From contig NZ_JAFCJE010000001.1 in NCBI RefSeq assembly GCF_018131185.1, forward strand, positions 248,001-312,000: a stretch of 64,000 nt of DNA. Direction: 5' to 3'. The DNA comes from Bradyrhizobium diazoefficiens. GTDB taxonomy: Bacteria; Pseudomonadota; Alphaproteobacteria; Rhizobiales; Xanthobacteraceae. Both the position numbers and the translations under genes were made by a program. The notes below the pieces were generated by a model. It saw only the letters and a program-made list of their open reading frames with translations, had not been told where the DNA came from and ran no database searches. This document shows, piece after piece, positions 52,929-61,382 of the stretch. Numbering within the stretch: the stretch's first letter is position 1; each line of letters starts with the position of its first letter.

Positions 52929-53266
52929 GGTGGCTCCGCATATCAGTTGGCAAATCCGTCATCAGATGACGATGATCATTCCATCTAGATCTATGACGTC
53001 GTTTCGACTTCGAAACGGCACAGCCGGTCACGTCAGAACAAATGCGCGTGATGGCACTCCGGCGGTCCGACGTCCCTGTTGTTCTCTCGCTTGAATTGCG
53101 AAGCCGCGCACCGCCTCATAACGCGCGAGTGCCGGTGCCAACTTACCCCTTGCTGCCGCCAGCAAGGACAACTCGCCAGGCAAATGCCGCTCGATCGAAT
53201 ATGTTTCTCGCTGTGCGGCGTGCAAGTTTTGGAACATTCCCGGATTCGGGGCCGCACGCGTTTCGC
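52929..53266. other. Intergenic region with a perfect dyad
   Basis: A 338-bp region upstream of the two small genes (minus strand) and after the ABC ATPase 3' end. Short frames are present but unconvincing. CGTTTCGA-CT-TCGAAACG (53000-53017) is a perfect 8-bp dyad 72 bp upstream of the 57-residue gene and is a candidate operator for that pair. Confidence 0.55.
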
Positions 53267-54886
53267 TCAGGCCGCCGGCGCGCGGTCCTTGCGTCCCGGC
53301 ACCGCTGCAAGCAACTCCCGCGTATAGGGATGCTCCGGGGCTGCGAAGAGCTGTGCCGTCGGCTTCAGCTCGACGATGGCGCCGCGCTGCATCACCGCGA
53401 TGCGGTCGCAGATTTGGGCCGCGACGCGCAAATCGTGGGTGATGAACAGCATCGACAGGCCGAGGCGCGCCTTGAGGTCTTCGAGCAGTCTCAGGACTTG
53501 CGCCTGCACGGAGACGTCGAGCGCGGAGACGGCCTCGTCCGCGACGATGATCTCGGGCTCGAGCGCGAGCGCCCGCGCGATGCCGATACGCTGGCGCTGG
53601 CCGCCCGAGAATTCATGCGGATAGCGTTCGAGTGCGCCGGCATCCAGGCCCACCATCTTGAGAAGATCGCGGGCGCGGTCGAACGCGACCTTCGGATCGA
53701 TGCCGGCCGCGATCGGGCCGTCGGCGATGATGTGGCCGACCTTGCGCCGCGGATTCAGCGAGGCGAATGGATCCTGGAAGATCATCTGGATGCGATGGCG
53801 CTCGCTGCGCAGCGCCTTGCCAGCGAGCGAGGTGAGATCGGTGTCGCCGATCCGCACCGTGCCGCGGTCGGCCTCGATCAGCCGCATCACGAGCCGCGCC
53901 ACCGACGATTTTCCGGAGCCGGATTCGCCGACGAGGCCAAGCGTCTCGCCCTTGAAGATATCAAAATTGACCGCGCGCGCCGCATCGACGCGGCGATCCT
54001 CGCGAAACCAGCCGCCCGATGTCACGTAGGTCTTGTCCAGCCCGATCACCTCGACCGCCCTGGCCTGATCGTCGAGCGGCTTTCGCGCCGGCGGATCCAT
54101 CGAGGGAACCGCTGCGAGCAGCGCCTTGGTGTAGTCGTGCTGCGGCTCGTTGAAGACGGCCGCGGCCGGGCCTTCCTCGACGACCTTGCCATGCCTGAGC
54201 ACCACGACCTGGTCGGCGATGTCGGCGACCACGCCGAAATCATGGGTGATGAACATCACCGCCATGTTGCGGTTGCGCTGGAGGTTACGGATCAGCTTGA
54301 GGATCTGCGCTTGCGTGGTGACGTCGAGCGCGGTGGTCGGCTCGTCCGCGACCAGCACGGCCGGCTCGAGCGCGAGCGCCATTGCGATCATGGCGCGCTG
54401 GCGCTGGCCGCCCGAGAGCTGGTGCGGGTAGGCGCGGACGATGCGCTCGGGGTCGGGCAGGCCGACCTCGCGCGCCAGTGCCAGCGCTCGCGCGCGCCGC
54501 TCCCTGGGCGTCAGCAGGCCGTGCGCCTCGAACATCTCCGCCATCTGGTCGCCGATCCGCATCAACGGATTGAGCGCGGTCATCGGCTCCTGAAAGATCA
54601 TCGCCAGCCTGCGGCCGCGCAGATCGCGCCAGCCGTCGTCATCGAGCTTGAGCAGGTCGCGGCCTTCGAACTGGATCTCGCCGGAGGCGATGGATACCGT
54701 ATCCGGCAACAGGCCCATCAGCGCATGCGCGCACATCGACTTGCCGGAGCCGGACTCTCCAACGACGCAGACGATCTTGCCGGGCCGCAAATCCAGCGAG
54801 ACGCCGTCGACGGCGAAGGGCCGCTCGGCGCCCTTCGGCAGCGCGATCCTGAGGTTCTTGATGGAGACGGCGGGCGGCGCGGTCAT
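53267..54886 (-). CDS. Peptide-type ABC transporter, fused dual ATPase (DppD-DppF like)
   Basis: A 539-residue protein carrying two complete nucleotide-binding domains, the roles of DppD and DppF in one chain. Domain 1 has Walker A GESGSGKSM, signature LSGGQRQRAMIAMALALEP and VADEPTTALD. Domain 2 has GESGSGKSS, FSGGQRQRIGIARALALEP and VADEAVSALD. Each carries the oligopeptide-family C-terminal extension (CDRIAVMQRGAIVE, PQHDYTKALLAAVP). It lies 2 bp after the DppC-like permease. The start is ATG 54886, and the upstream frame overlaps the permease. Confidence 0.95.
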   Translation of the reverse strand: MTAPPAVSIKNLRIALPKGAERPFAVDGVSLDLRPGKIVCVVGESGSGKSMCAHALMGLLPDTVSIASGEIQFEGRDLLKLDDDGWRDLRGRRLAMIFQEPMTALNPLMRIGDQMAEMFEAHGLLTPRERRARALALAREVGLPDPERIVRAYPHQLSGGQRQRAMIAMALALEPAVLVADEPTTALDVTTQAQILKLIRNLQRNRNMAVMFITHDFGVVADIADQVVVLRHGKVVEEGPAAAVFNEPQHDYTKALLAAVPSMDPPARKPLDDQARAVEVIGLDKTYVTSGGWFREDRRVDAARAVNFDIFKGETLGLVGESGSGKSSVARLVMRLIEADRGTVRIGDTDLTSLAGKALRSERHRIQMIFQDPFASLNPRRKVGHIIADGPIAAGIDPKVAFDRARDLLKMVGLDAGALERYPHEFSGGQRQRIGIARALALEPEIIVADEAVSALDVSVQAQVLRLLEDLKARLGLSMLFITHDLRVAAQICDRIAVMQRGAIVELKPTAQLFAAPEHPYTRELLAAVPGRKDRAPAA

Positions 54887-54888
54887 CG

Positions 54889-55728
54889 TCAGCGTCCCTC
54901 CCGCGACAGGCGCGGATTGAGCGCGTCGTTGAGGCCTTCGCCGATCAGGTTCAGCCCGAGCACGGAGATCAGGATGGCGACACCGGGGAACACGGTGATC
55001 CACCAAGCCTGGCGGATCACGGTGCGGCCGGCGCCGACCATGTAGCCCCAGGAGATCAGGTTGGGATCGCCGAGGCCGAGGAAGGACAGCGAGGATTCCA
55101 GCAGGATTGCGGTCGCAACCATCAGCGAAGCGAGTACGATCACCGGCGACAGCGCGTTGGGCAGGATCTCGCGCAGGATGATCCAGCTGTTGCTCTGCCC
55201 GGTGACCACGGCGGCCTGGACATACTCGCGCGTGCGCAGCGACAGCACTTCCCCGCGCACGAGGCGGGCCACCGGCGGCCAGCTCACCAGCGCGATCGAG
55301 GCCACGATAGAATAGATGGAGGGCTGCAGGATCGCGACCAGCACGATCGCAAGCGCGAAGCTTGGAATGGTCTGGAAGAACTCGGTGAAGCGCATCAGGG
55401 CGTCGTCGATCTTGCCGCCGAAATAGCCGGACATGGCGCCGATGGGAACGCCGACGACGAGTGCCACCAGTGTGGAGACGAGACCGACCAGCAGCGAGAC
55501 GCGGGCGCCAAAGATCATGCCGGCGAACACGTCGCGGCCGAGCGCGTCGGTGCCGAGCGGCACCGTCGAGAGCGTGAAGGGCGGCAGGAACGGCCGCTGC
55601 ACCATGCGCCAGGGCGAGTTCGGGAACAGCATCGGCCCGAACAATGCGACCGAGATCGCGAGCACGAGAATGACGAGCCCGATGACGCCGCTCGGGCTGC
55701 GCAACATCGATTTCCAGAACTGCTTCAT
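54889..55728 (-). CDS. Peptide-type ABC transporter permease (DppC-like)
   Basis: A 279-residue inner-membrane permease. An N-terminal helix (GVIGLVILVLAISVALFGPML) is followed by the PFTLSTVPLGTDALGRDVFAGMIFGARVSL segment that identifies the DppC/OppC group. The binding-protein-dependent EAA loop is seen in YVQAAVVTGQSNSWIILREILPNALSPVIV. The start overlaps the DppB-like stop (ATGA). It acts with the DppB-like partner as the translocation pore. Confidence 0.95.
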   Translation of the reverse strand: MKQFWKSMLRSPSGVIGLVILVLAISVALFGPMLFPNSPWRMVQRPFLPPFTLSTVPLGTDALGRDVFAGMIFGARVSLLVGLVSTLVALVVGVPIGAMSGYFGGKIDDALMRFTEFFQTIPSFALAIVLVAILQPSIYSIVASIALVSWPPVARLVRGEVLSLRTREYVQAAVVTGQSNSWIILREILPNALSPVIVLASLMVATAILLESSLSFLGLGDPNLISWGYMVGAGRTVIRQAWWITVFPGVAILISVLGLNLIGEGLNDALNPRLSREGR

Positions 55729-56696
55729 GCGGCGAATTCGATGCGTGGATCGACCAAGCGATAGACCAGGTCGGTGATGAGGTTGAAGATCAGCACCATG
55801 GCGGAGCAGATCACGAAGACGCCGAGCAGCAGATTGTAGTCGCGCTGGAGCAGGGCGTCGTACATCAGGCGCCCGATGCCGGGCCAGGCGAACACGGTCT
55901 CGGTGATGACGGCACCGCCGATCAGCGTGCCGGAATGCACGCCGGCGAGCGTCACGACCGGCAGCAGCGCGTTGCGCAGCACGTGGCGGCGCTGGATCAC
56001 TGCGTCGGACAGGCCCTTGGCCCGCGCCGTCTTGACGAAGTCGAGCCGCTTCACCTCCAGCATCGAGGCGCGCGTCATGCGGGTGTAGGTCGCCATGAAG
56101 AACAGGCCGAGCGTCATCGCCGGCATGATCAGGTGCTTTGCGACGTCGACCGCATGGGCGAGCCCGGTGAGATTGGCGCCGACCGTCTCGTAACCGAAGC
56201 TCGGCAGCCAATCCATGGTGACCGAGAACAGCAGGATTCCCATCAGCGCCACCCAGAAAAGCGGCATGGCGTAGAAGATCAGCGCGAACACGGTGATGGC
56301 CGTGTCGAGGAAGGTTCCGGCAAAGCGCGCGGCGAAGGTGCCGAACAGAATGCCGAGCATGAGCGAGATCGCGAATGCCGTCAGCGTCAGTAGCAGCGTC
56401 GCCGGCAGCCGTTCGCCGATCAGCTTGGCCACCGGCGCCTGCTGGCGGAAGGAGAAGCCGAGGTCGAGCGTGACCACGCCCTTGACGTAGATGAAGAGCT
56501 GCTCGGGCAGCGGCTTGTCGAGGCCGAATTTTTCCCGGAGCTGCTTGACGAAGACCTGGTCACTGGCCCCGGCCTCGCCCGCCATCACGACCGCGGGGTC
56601 GCCGGGCGCGAGCCGGATCAGGAAGAAATTGAGGACGACGATCGCGAGCAGGACGATCACGCCCTTCAGGACACGCTGAGCGATGAAGGAGAGCAT
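55725..56696 (-). CDS. Peptide-type ABC transporter permease (DppB-like)
   Basis: A 323-residue permease. The N-terminal FIAQRVLKGVIVLLAIVVLNFFLIRLAPGDPAVVMAG is the DppB/OppB hallmark, and the EAA loop is DFVKTARAKGLSDAVIQRRHVLRNALLPVVTL. It has six membrane helices. The start at 56696 (MLSFIAQR) matches the family; the visible Shine-Dalgarno is poor, so efficient translation may depend on coupling or structure. A 270-bp repeat-filled spacer separates it from the binding-protein gene. Confidence 0.95.
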   Translation of the reverse strand: MLSFIAQRVLKGVIVLLAIVVLNFFLIRLAPGDPAVVMAGEAGASDQVFVKQLREKFGLDKPLPEQLFIYVKGVVTLDLGFSFRQQAPVAKLIGERLPATLLLTLTAFAISLMLGILFGTFAARFAGTFLDTAITVFALIFYAMPLFWVALMGILLFSVTMDWLPSFGYETVGANLTGLAHAVDVAKHLIMPAMTLGLFFMATYTRMTRASMLEVKRLDFVKTARAKGLSDAVIQRRHVLRNALLPVVTLAGVHSGTLIGGAVITETVFAWPGIGRLMYDALLQRDYNLLLGVFVICSAMVLIFNLITDLVYRLVDPRIEFAA

Positions 56697-56740
56697 AGTT
56701 AGAGCGACGCTTGTTTGACGAGAGGGTCGCCGCAGCGACG

Positions 56741-56897
56741 GTGCGCCCCCTCTCCCGCTTGCGGGGCAGGGTGGGGGTGGAGGTGTTTCCGCAGTGGAAG
56801 TCTTCGCGTGGAGCGAGCCCCCACCCGCCGCGCTTGGGACGATGCTTCGCATCGCCCGACGCGCATCGACCTCCCCCGCAAGCGGGAGAGGTGCACC
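56741..56897. repeat. Compound inverted repeat inside the ABC operon
   Basis: CCTCTCCCGCTTGCGGGG (56749-56766) and CCCCGCAAGCGGGAGAGG (56874-56891) are perfect 18-bp inverted arms. Inside, GGGTGGGGG (56769-56777) and CCCCCACCC (56818-56826) form a second perfect 9-bp pair. The element fills the gap between the binding protein and permease genes. Confidence 0.88.
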
Positions 56898-56966
56898 TTT
56901 TCCGTGGCTCGGACAGTCATCATTCGGCGAAAGCTACAGCACGAGAGATCAGACGCGAGGCGTCCC

Positions 56967-58517
56967 TCACTTGTCGAGCCATGCGTCCTTGAAGCCGTCA
57001 TTGACCCCGATGCCCGTGGTGATCAGATTCTTGACCTTGCACCGTGTGATGGTCGGGAATTGCAGCTCGAGCATCCAGGCCACGGGCACGTCCTCGACCA
57101 GGATCTTCTGCGCCTTCTCGTAGATCTCCTTGCGCTTGGAGTCCGGGGTCGCGACCGCGCCGTCTGCGAACAGCTTGTCGATCTCCGGGTTGGAGTAACC
57201 CTCGACATTGTTGAAGACCTGCCCCTTGGCGATGTTGCTGGAGATGTAGTTGCGGCCGACGCCGAGTGCGGGATCGCCGTATTGGTAGAGATAAGTGAAG
57301 GCGATGTCGTAATCCCAGTCGCCGATCTTCTGGTTGCCGCCGGCAACGTCGGTGGCGATGGTCTCGATGTTGATGCCGACGTCCATCAGGTTCTGCTTCA
57401 CGGCTTCACCCCAGCGCTGCCAGGTCTCGCCATAGGCGAGCGGCAACAGGCGGATCTTCTCGCCCTTGTAACCGGCCTCCTTCAGCAGCGCCTTGGCCTT
57501 GGCGGGGTCGTACGGATATTTCTTCACATCGTCGGTGTAGTATTTGATGGTCGAGGCGGACGGCCCCGTGGCGACCTTGCCGAGCCCGTTCCAGATCACG
57601 TCCTTGGCGAAGTCGCGGTCGATCGCATACATGACCGCCTGCCGCACCCGCTTGTCGGCGAGCGGACCCTGGCGGTTGTTGAGCCACAGCCAGGACAGCG
57701 GCGAGAAGAACTCCCAGCCGGCGCCCGTGACGCAAGTGTCTTTGAGCTTGGACAGGCGCGGCACGTCGAAGTTCTCGACCGAGCCGCCGGGCAGCACGTC
57801 GACCTTGCCGGTCTCATACGCCACCGAGCGCGCGGCGGCGTCGGGAATGATCTGCCAGTAGATCTCGTCGATATAGGGCTTGCCCTTCTCGTAATAGTTC
57901 GGGTTCTTGACCAGGCGGATGAACGAACCCTTCTGCCATTCCCTGAACATGAAGGGTCCGGTGCCGATGGGCGCGTTGTTGTAGGGATTGGTCTTGAAGT
58001 CGGTGCCTTCATAGAGATGCTTCGGCACCATCGGCATCGAGCCGACCTCGAAGATGCCGAGGAACGGGCCGAACGGCTGCTTCAGCGTGAAGACGACCGT
58101 ATGGTCGTCCGGCGCCTCGATCTTGTCGACCTGGGCGAGGTTGGTGCGGGCACGCGCATGCGTCTGCTTCAGCATCTCGACCGAGAACAGCACGTCGGCC
58201 GCAGTGAAGGGCTTGCCGTCATGCCAGGTCACACCCTTCCTGAGCTTGAAGGTGTAGGTCTTGGCGTCCTCGCTCACGCTCCAGCTCTCGGCGAGCTCCG
58301 GCTGCGGTTCGAGCTTGGGGCTGTAGCGCAACAGTCCCTCGAAGATGTTGCCCGACACCATCTGGGTCGGACCGTTCTGGACGATGGCGAGCATCAGGCC
58401 GGGCGGCTCGGGCTGGATCACGGCGTTGATCACGCCCCCCGTTTTCGGCTCTTGCGCCAGCGCCGGGGCCGTGAGGCCGCAAGCCAGGAGGAGACCAAGC
58501 AACACTCGTTTTGGCAT
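56967..58517 (-). CDS. Peptide-type ABC transporter substrate-binding protein (SBP family 5)
   Basis: A 516-residue periplasmic binding protein. Signal peptide: MPKRVLLGLLLACGLTAPALA. Family-5 landmarks include LAESWSVSEDAKTYTFKLRKGVTWHDGKPFTAADVLFSVEML, GTGPFMFREWQKGSFIRLVKNPNYYEKGKPYIDEI and LADKRVRQAVMYAIDRDFAKD. Ligands in this family range from peptides to nickel and sugars; the exact one is not predictable. It is the first gene of the transporter on the minus strand, with GAGAAAG 7 bases before the ATG, and is divergent from a TetR regulator. Confidence 0.95.
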   Translation of the reverse strand: MPKRVLLGLLLACGLTAPALAQEPKTGGVINAVIQPEPPGLMLAIVQNGPTQMVSGNIFEGLLRYSPKLEPQPELAESWSVSEDAKTYTFKLRKGVTWHDGKPFTAADVLFSVEMLKQTHARARTNLAQVDKIEAPDDHTVVFTLKQPFGPFLGIFEVGSMPMVPKHLYEGTDFKTNPYNNAPIGTGPFMFREWQKGSFIRLVKNPNYYEKGKPYIDEIYWQIIPDAAARSVAYETGKVDVLPGGSVENFDVPRLSKLKDTCVTGAGWEFFSPLSWLWLNNRQGPLADKRVRQAVMYAIDRDFAKDVIWNGLGKVATGPSASTIKYYTDDVKKYPYDPAKAKALLKEAGYKGEKIRLLPLAYGETWQRWGEAVKQNLMDVGINIETIATDVAGGNQKIGDWDYDIAFTYLYQYGDPALGVGRNYISSNIAKGQVFNNVEGYSNPEIDKLFADGAVATPDSKRKEIYEKAQKILVEDVPVAWMLELQFPTITRCKVKNLITTGIGVNDGFKDAWLDK

Positions 58518-58733
58518 GTCGTATCTTTCTCAAGCGAGACCAGCCGTGAACGCTTTGCAACGTCCTCGCGCGCAAAGCGACGGCCGACCCATCCCAGTCC
58601 CCATCCGGCATCAAGGCTCACATAGTCTCGTTCGGCGCTGCAAGATGAAAGTCGCGACAGTGTTCGCACAAAAAATGTACAGCGCGTCCTGTTTCCACTT
58701 GATTCATCGTCGTGTCATGGGGACAAGTCGGTC

Positions 58734-59372
58734 ATGGACAACGCCAGCCGCTCCGAACGATCCCGCAACGCTGCGCTCGAGGCGGCCATCGCGATCGTCG
58801 CGCGCGACGGGCCGGGCCGGTTGACGCTCGATGCGATCGCGCGCGAGAGCGGCCTCAGCAAGGGCGGCGTGATGCATCAGTTCCGCACCAAGGAGGCGGT
58901 GCTGAAGGCGTTGCTCGAGCGGCAACTGGCGCATTTCGAGGAGTTCTCGACGCGCTATATGGCGAAGGTCAGTGCGACCTCGGCAAATCCCCATCTGGCG
59001 ACCCAGCTCGCCACTATCAGGGAAGCGGCCAGCTCGCCGAATTCCGCCGCGCTGGCGCTGGTTGCGGTGATGGTGGAAAATCCTCGCCTGATGGCGCTGC
59101 CGCGCGAGCGCGAGGCGGAACGGATGGCGGCGATCAAGGACGAGGCCACGGATCCCGATCTTGCGATGCTGCGCTGGGCCGGAGCGATGGGTCTGCTGCT
59201 GAGCTCGTTGTTCGGCATGTCGCCGCTTAGCAAGAACGAGCATCAGCGGCTGTTCGCGCGCTTGCTCGACGATTCGCAATGGGCCGATCTCACTCAGCCG
59301 GCCGCAACGGGCGCCGTCAAATCCGGAACGGCAGCGGTCGCCAAGGCCGCAAGCCGGCCCAAGCGCGCCTGA
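58734..59372 (+). CDS. TetR family transcriptional regulator
   Basis: A 212-residue regulator. The N-terminal HTH is clear: RNAALEAAIAIVARDGPGRLTLDAIARESGLSKGGVMHQFRTKEAVLKALLE. The C-terminal ligand domain is of the TetR_C 'SKGGVMHQF' subgroup. It is divergent from the ABC transporter (216 bp apart). A TetR-like dyad AAACCG-N6-CGGTTT lies 85 bp past its own stop, in front of the DUF3313 gene, so its targets may lie downstream instead of, or in addition to, the transporter. The C-terminal tail is basic and Ala-rich. Confidence 0.93.
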   Translation: MDNASRSERSRNAALEAAIAIVARDGPGRLTLDAIARESGLSKGGVMHQFRTKEAVLKALLERQLAHFEEFSTRYMAKVSATSANPHLATQLATIREAASSPNSAALALVAVMVENPRLMALPREREAERMAAIKDEATDPDLAMLRWAGAMGLLLSSLFGMSPLSKNEHQRLFARLLDDSQWADLTQPAATGAVKSGTAAVAKAASRPKRA

Positions 59373-59456
59373 TTCACCGTTAACGAAACCCAATGATGAC
59401 CTGCACAAAGCCGCGCCTGCGGCCAAATGAGCCAGGTCTTCAACTTCGAACTTTAC

Positions 59457-59474
59457 AAACCGTCTAGTCGGTTT
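59457..59474. promoter_or_regulatory. TetR-type dyad upstream of the DUF3313 gene
   Basis: AAACCG-TCTAGT-CGGTTT is symmetric except for the two T's flanking the central CTAG. It lies 148 bp before the DUF3313 start. Sites of the form ACCGxCTAGxCGGT are typical for TetR family repressors. Confidence 0.55.
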
Positions 59475-59622
59475 TATAGATCCAGACACTGAGGCAACCC
59501 GAAGCTTCCGAGATGGCCCCCAACGAAGCCGAGAGTTGGCAATGGTGAGCGCCGCAGCCGTGTCTGGTCCCTGACGCGGCTGCGGTCGCCAACGCACTCA
59601 GCAGTGCCAAGAGGAGTCTGGA

Positions 59623-60285
59623 ATGGATCGCTCGATCGCGCTGCGCGGTCTGGGAACGCTGGTGCTTTGCGCGGGCGTGGCCGGCTGTGCCTCGGTTGCG
59701 CCGGTGCCCTATTCGGAGATGGCGTCCTCGGCCTATCTGGCCCCGGACAAGTCGGATGCCTCCGGCCGCGTGCCCTACCGCTATTCCACGCCGGTCGACT
59801 GGCGCGCCTATGACAAGGTGATCCTCGATCCCGTCGTGGTCTATCGCGGGCGGGATCACCAGTTCGGCGACATGTCCGACAGGGACAAGGCGACGCTCGC
59901 TGCCTACATGCAGAACTGCTTCACCGACCGGTTGCGCGGTCGCTTCGCGCCGGTGCGCGAGCGCGGACCGAGCACGCTGCGGGTCAGGCTAACGCTCACC
60001 GGCGCCGTCGCCAACACGCCGGTGCTCGGCACGCTCTCGCGCTTCGACATGGCCGGCGCGATCTACAACGGCGTGCAGGCCGCGCGCGACGGCGAGGGGA
60101 CGATGACCGGCTCGGTCATCTACGGCGTCGAGATCTTCGACGCGACGACCTCGCGGCTGCTCTCGGCCTACGTCACCAAGCAATATCCAGCTGCCTACGA
60201 CATCAAGGCCACCGCCGGCGCGCTCGCGGCTGCCACGGCCGGTCTCGACAAGGGGGCCGACGCGCTGATGGCGCAACTGCGCTGA
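59623..60285 (+). CDS. DUF3313-like lipoprotein
   Basis: A 220-residue outer-membrane or periplasmic lipoprotein. The lipobox is LCAGVAGC, giving lipid-anchored Cys22. The mature part follows the DUF3313 pattern: SSAYLAPDKSDASGRVPYRYSTPVDWRAYDKVILDPVVVY, DMSDRDKATLAAYMQNCFTDRL, STLRVRLTLTGAVANTPVLGTLSRFDMAG, and a C-terminal GALAAATAGLDKGADALMAQL helix. AGAGGAG precedes the ATG. The function is unknown. It is followed at 33 bp by a DUF2147 gene. Confidence 0.87.
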   Translation: MDRSIALRGLGTLVLCAGVAGCASVAPVPYSEMASSAYLAPDKSDASGRVPYRYSTPVDWRAYDKVILDPVVVYRGRDHQFGDMSDRDKATLAAYMQNCFTDRLRGRFAPVRERGPSTLRVRLTLTGAVANTPVLGTLSRFDMAGAIYNGVQAARDGEGTMTGSVIYGVEIFDATTSRLLSAYVTKQYPAAYDIKATAGALAAATAGLDKGADALMAQLR

Positions 60286-60318
60286 CGCCCGAGATCCATT
60301 CAACGAAAGGTGCTGCCG

Positions 60319-60888
60319 ATGAACATTCTCCTTCGCTTCGTGCTGCGTATCGCGATCACGATCGCGATGCTAGCGTTTGGCGGCCGCGCCGGCGCCACCA
60401 CACCGGCAGATCCGAGCGGCACCTGGCTGGTCGAGGACGGCCGCGCCCGCATTCGCCTCGAGCGCTGCGGCCCCTCGCGCGACCGTCTCTGCGGCTTCAT
60501 CGTCTGGATGAAGGAGCCGGTCGACAAGCGCGGCCAGCCTTACCGCGACAGCCAGAATCCCGATCCCGACAAGCGCGCCCGCGTACTCCTCGGCCACCAG
60601 CTCATCATGGGCCTGCAGGCGACGCCCGAGGGGCGCTTCGTCGGCGATATCTACAACGCCGAGGACGGCAAGTCCTATTCGGTGTCGATCTGGCGCGAAT
60701 CTCCGGACCGCCTCAAGCTCAAGGGTTGCCTCATCAAGTTCCTTTGCCAGACCCAGACCTGGCAGCAGACCCTCGATGTGCTGCCCGGCCAGCTCGTCGG
60801 CCTGACCGGCGATCTCAACGGCCCCCGTGCCGACAGGGAATGGGCGGCGCTGCCGGCCCCGAGGCCGATCCAGGCGAAAGCCAAGTAG
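60319..60888 (+). CDS. DUF2147 family exported protein
   Basis: A 189-residue protein with signal sequence (FVLRIAITIAMLAFGGRAGA) and the DUF2147 beta-sandwich pattern: DPSGTWLVEDGRARIRLERCG, CGFIVWMKEP, LLGHQLIMGLQATPEGRFVGDIYNAEDGKSYSVSI, LKLKGCLIKFLCQTQTWQ. Members are found in the periplasm of many proteobacteria without a defined role. Start 60319 has AAAGG 8 bases upstream; a GTG at 60310 is possible but less likely. It probably forms an operon with the DUF3313 lipoprotein. Confidence 0.87.
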   Translation: MNILLRFVLRIAITIAMLAFGGRAGATTPADPSGTWLVEDGRARIRLERCGPSRDRLCGFIVWMKEPVDKRGQPYRDSQNPDPDKRARVLLGHQLIMGLQATPEGRFVGDIYNAEDGKSYSVSIWRESPDRLKLKGCLIKFLCQTQTWQQTLDVLPGQLVGLTGDLNGPRADREWAALPAPRPIQAKAK

Positions 60889-60891
60889 CCT

Positions 60892-61203
60892 TCAGGAGCT
60901 CCGCAGCGCCTGGCGCAATTCGTCGAGCGCATCCGCGAGCTGCTCGCGGTGTGCGATGTCGTCCTTGGGGAGGGCGGCGACGCTGACGGCGAGCTCACGC
61001 AGGATGCCGGCGAGGAGGCCGAAATTGAGGTGGAGGTGCACCGATTTTCGCTCGTCGGCCGCGCCGGGATGTTGCAGCACCAGCGCGACACCGCTGCCGT
61101 CGAGCCGCGCCTCGAACCGCGATGAATGCTCGAAGGTGCCGACATAGAATTTGTCGGGATATTCGAGCGCGACCTCTGCCTTGTCGGGAACCGGCCTGGA
61201 CAT
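60892..61203 (-). CDS. Small conserved hypothetical protein
   Basis: A 103-residue soluble protein of unknown function. It starts SRPVPDKAEVALEYPDKFYVGTFEHSSRFEARLDG, followed by a strand-rich middle (VALVLQHPGAADERKSVHLHLNFG) and an amphipathic C-terminal helix (AHREQLADALDELRQALRSS). ATG 61203 has GAGG 5 bases upstream; ATG 61227 has none. It is divergent from the irr paralogue, and the perfect FixK box at 61284 lies between them, so it could share that control. Confidence 0.7.
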   Translation of the reverse strand: MSRPVPDKAEVALEYPDKFYVGTFEHSSRFEARLDGSGVALVLQHPGAADERKSVHLHLNFGLLAGILRELAVSVAALPKDDIAHREQLADALDELRQALRSS

Positions 61204-61283
61204 CTGAACCTCGTCGATATCAGTCACTTCTGACCGGGAATGAACCGGGCTGCCTTGCGATAGGTCAGAGACGGCGTTCGGAT

Positions 61284-61297
61284 TTGATCCGGATCAA
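61284..61297. promoter_or_regulatory. Perfect FNR/FixK box upstream of the irr paralogue
   Basis: TTGATCCGGATCAA is a fully palindromic 14-bp FNR/FixK2 box. It lies 85 bp upstream of the irr-like ATG and 80 bp upstream of the divergent small gene. If it acts at -41.5 toward irr, transcription starts near 61332. Confidence 0.8.
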
Positions 61298-61382
61298 AGC
61301 CGGGTTGCCGCTTTTGCGATCGAATGGCAACTGGCTGGACCCGGAACTGCGTGTCCAGCTCCCTTCAGCCGTGAGACGATCG

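Noticed and set aside
53042..55045. Long plus-strand 667-residue frame opposite the ABC ATPase
   Set aside because: The minus strand encodes two complete ATPase domains with all motifs; the plus frame is a long GC-bias shadow.
58669..58705. ACAG-N6-CTGT as an operator between tetR and the ABC transporter
   Set aside because: Arms of only four bases are expected by chance; the 59457 dyad is far stronger.
59513..59548. Possible Trp leader peptide (ends S-W-Q-W) before a CCGCAGCCG/CGGCTGCGG hairpin (59552-59585), suggesting attenuation
   Set aside because: There is no Shine-Dalgarno, the hairpin has a 16-base loop and no T tract, and the downstream DUF3313 gene has no link to tryptophan. Two Trp codons in 11 are most likely chance.
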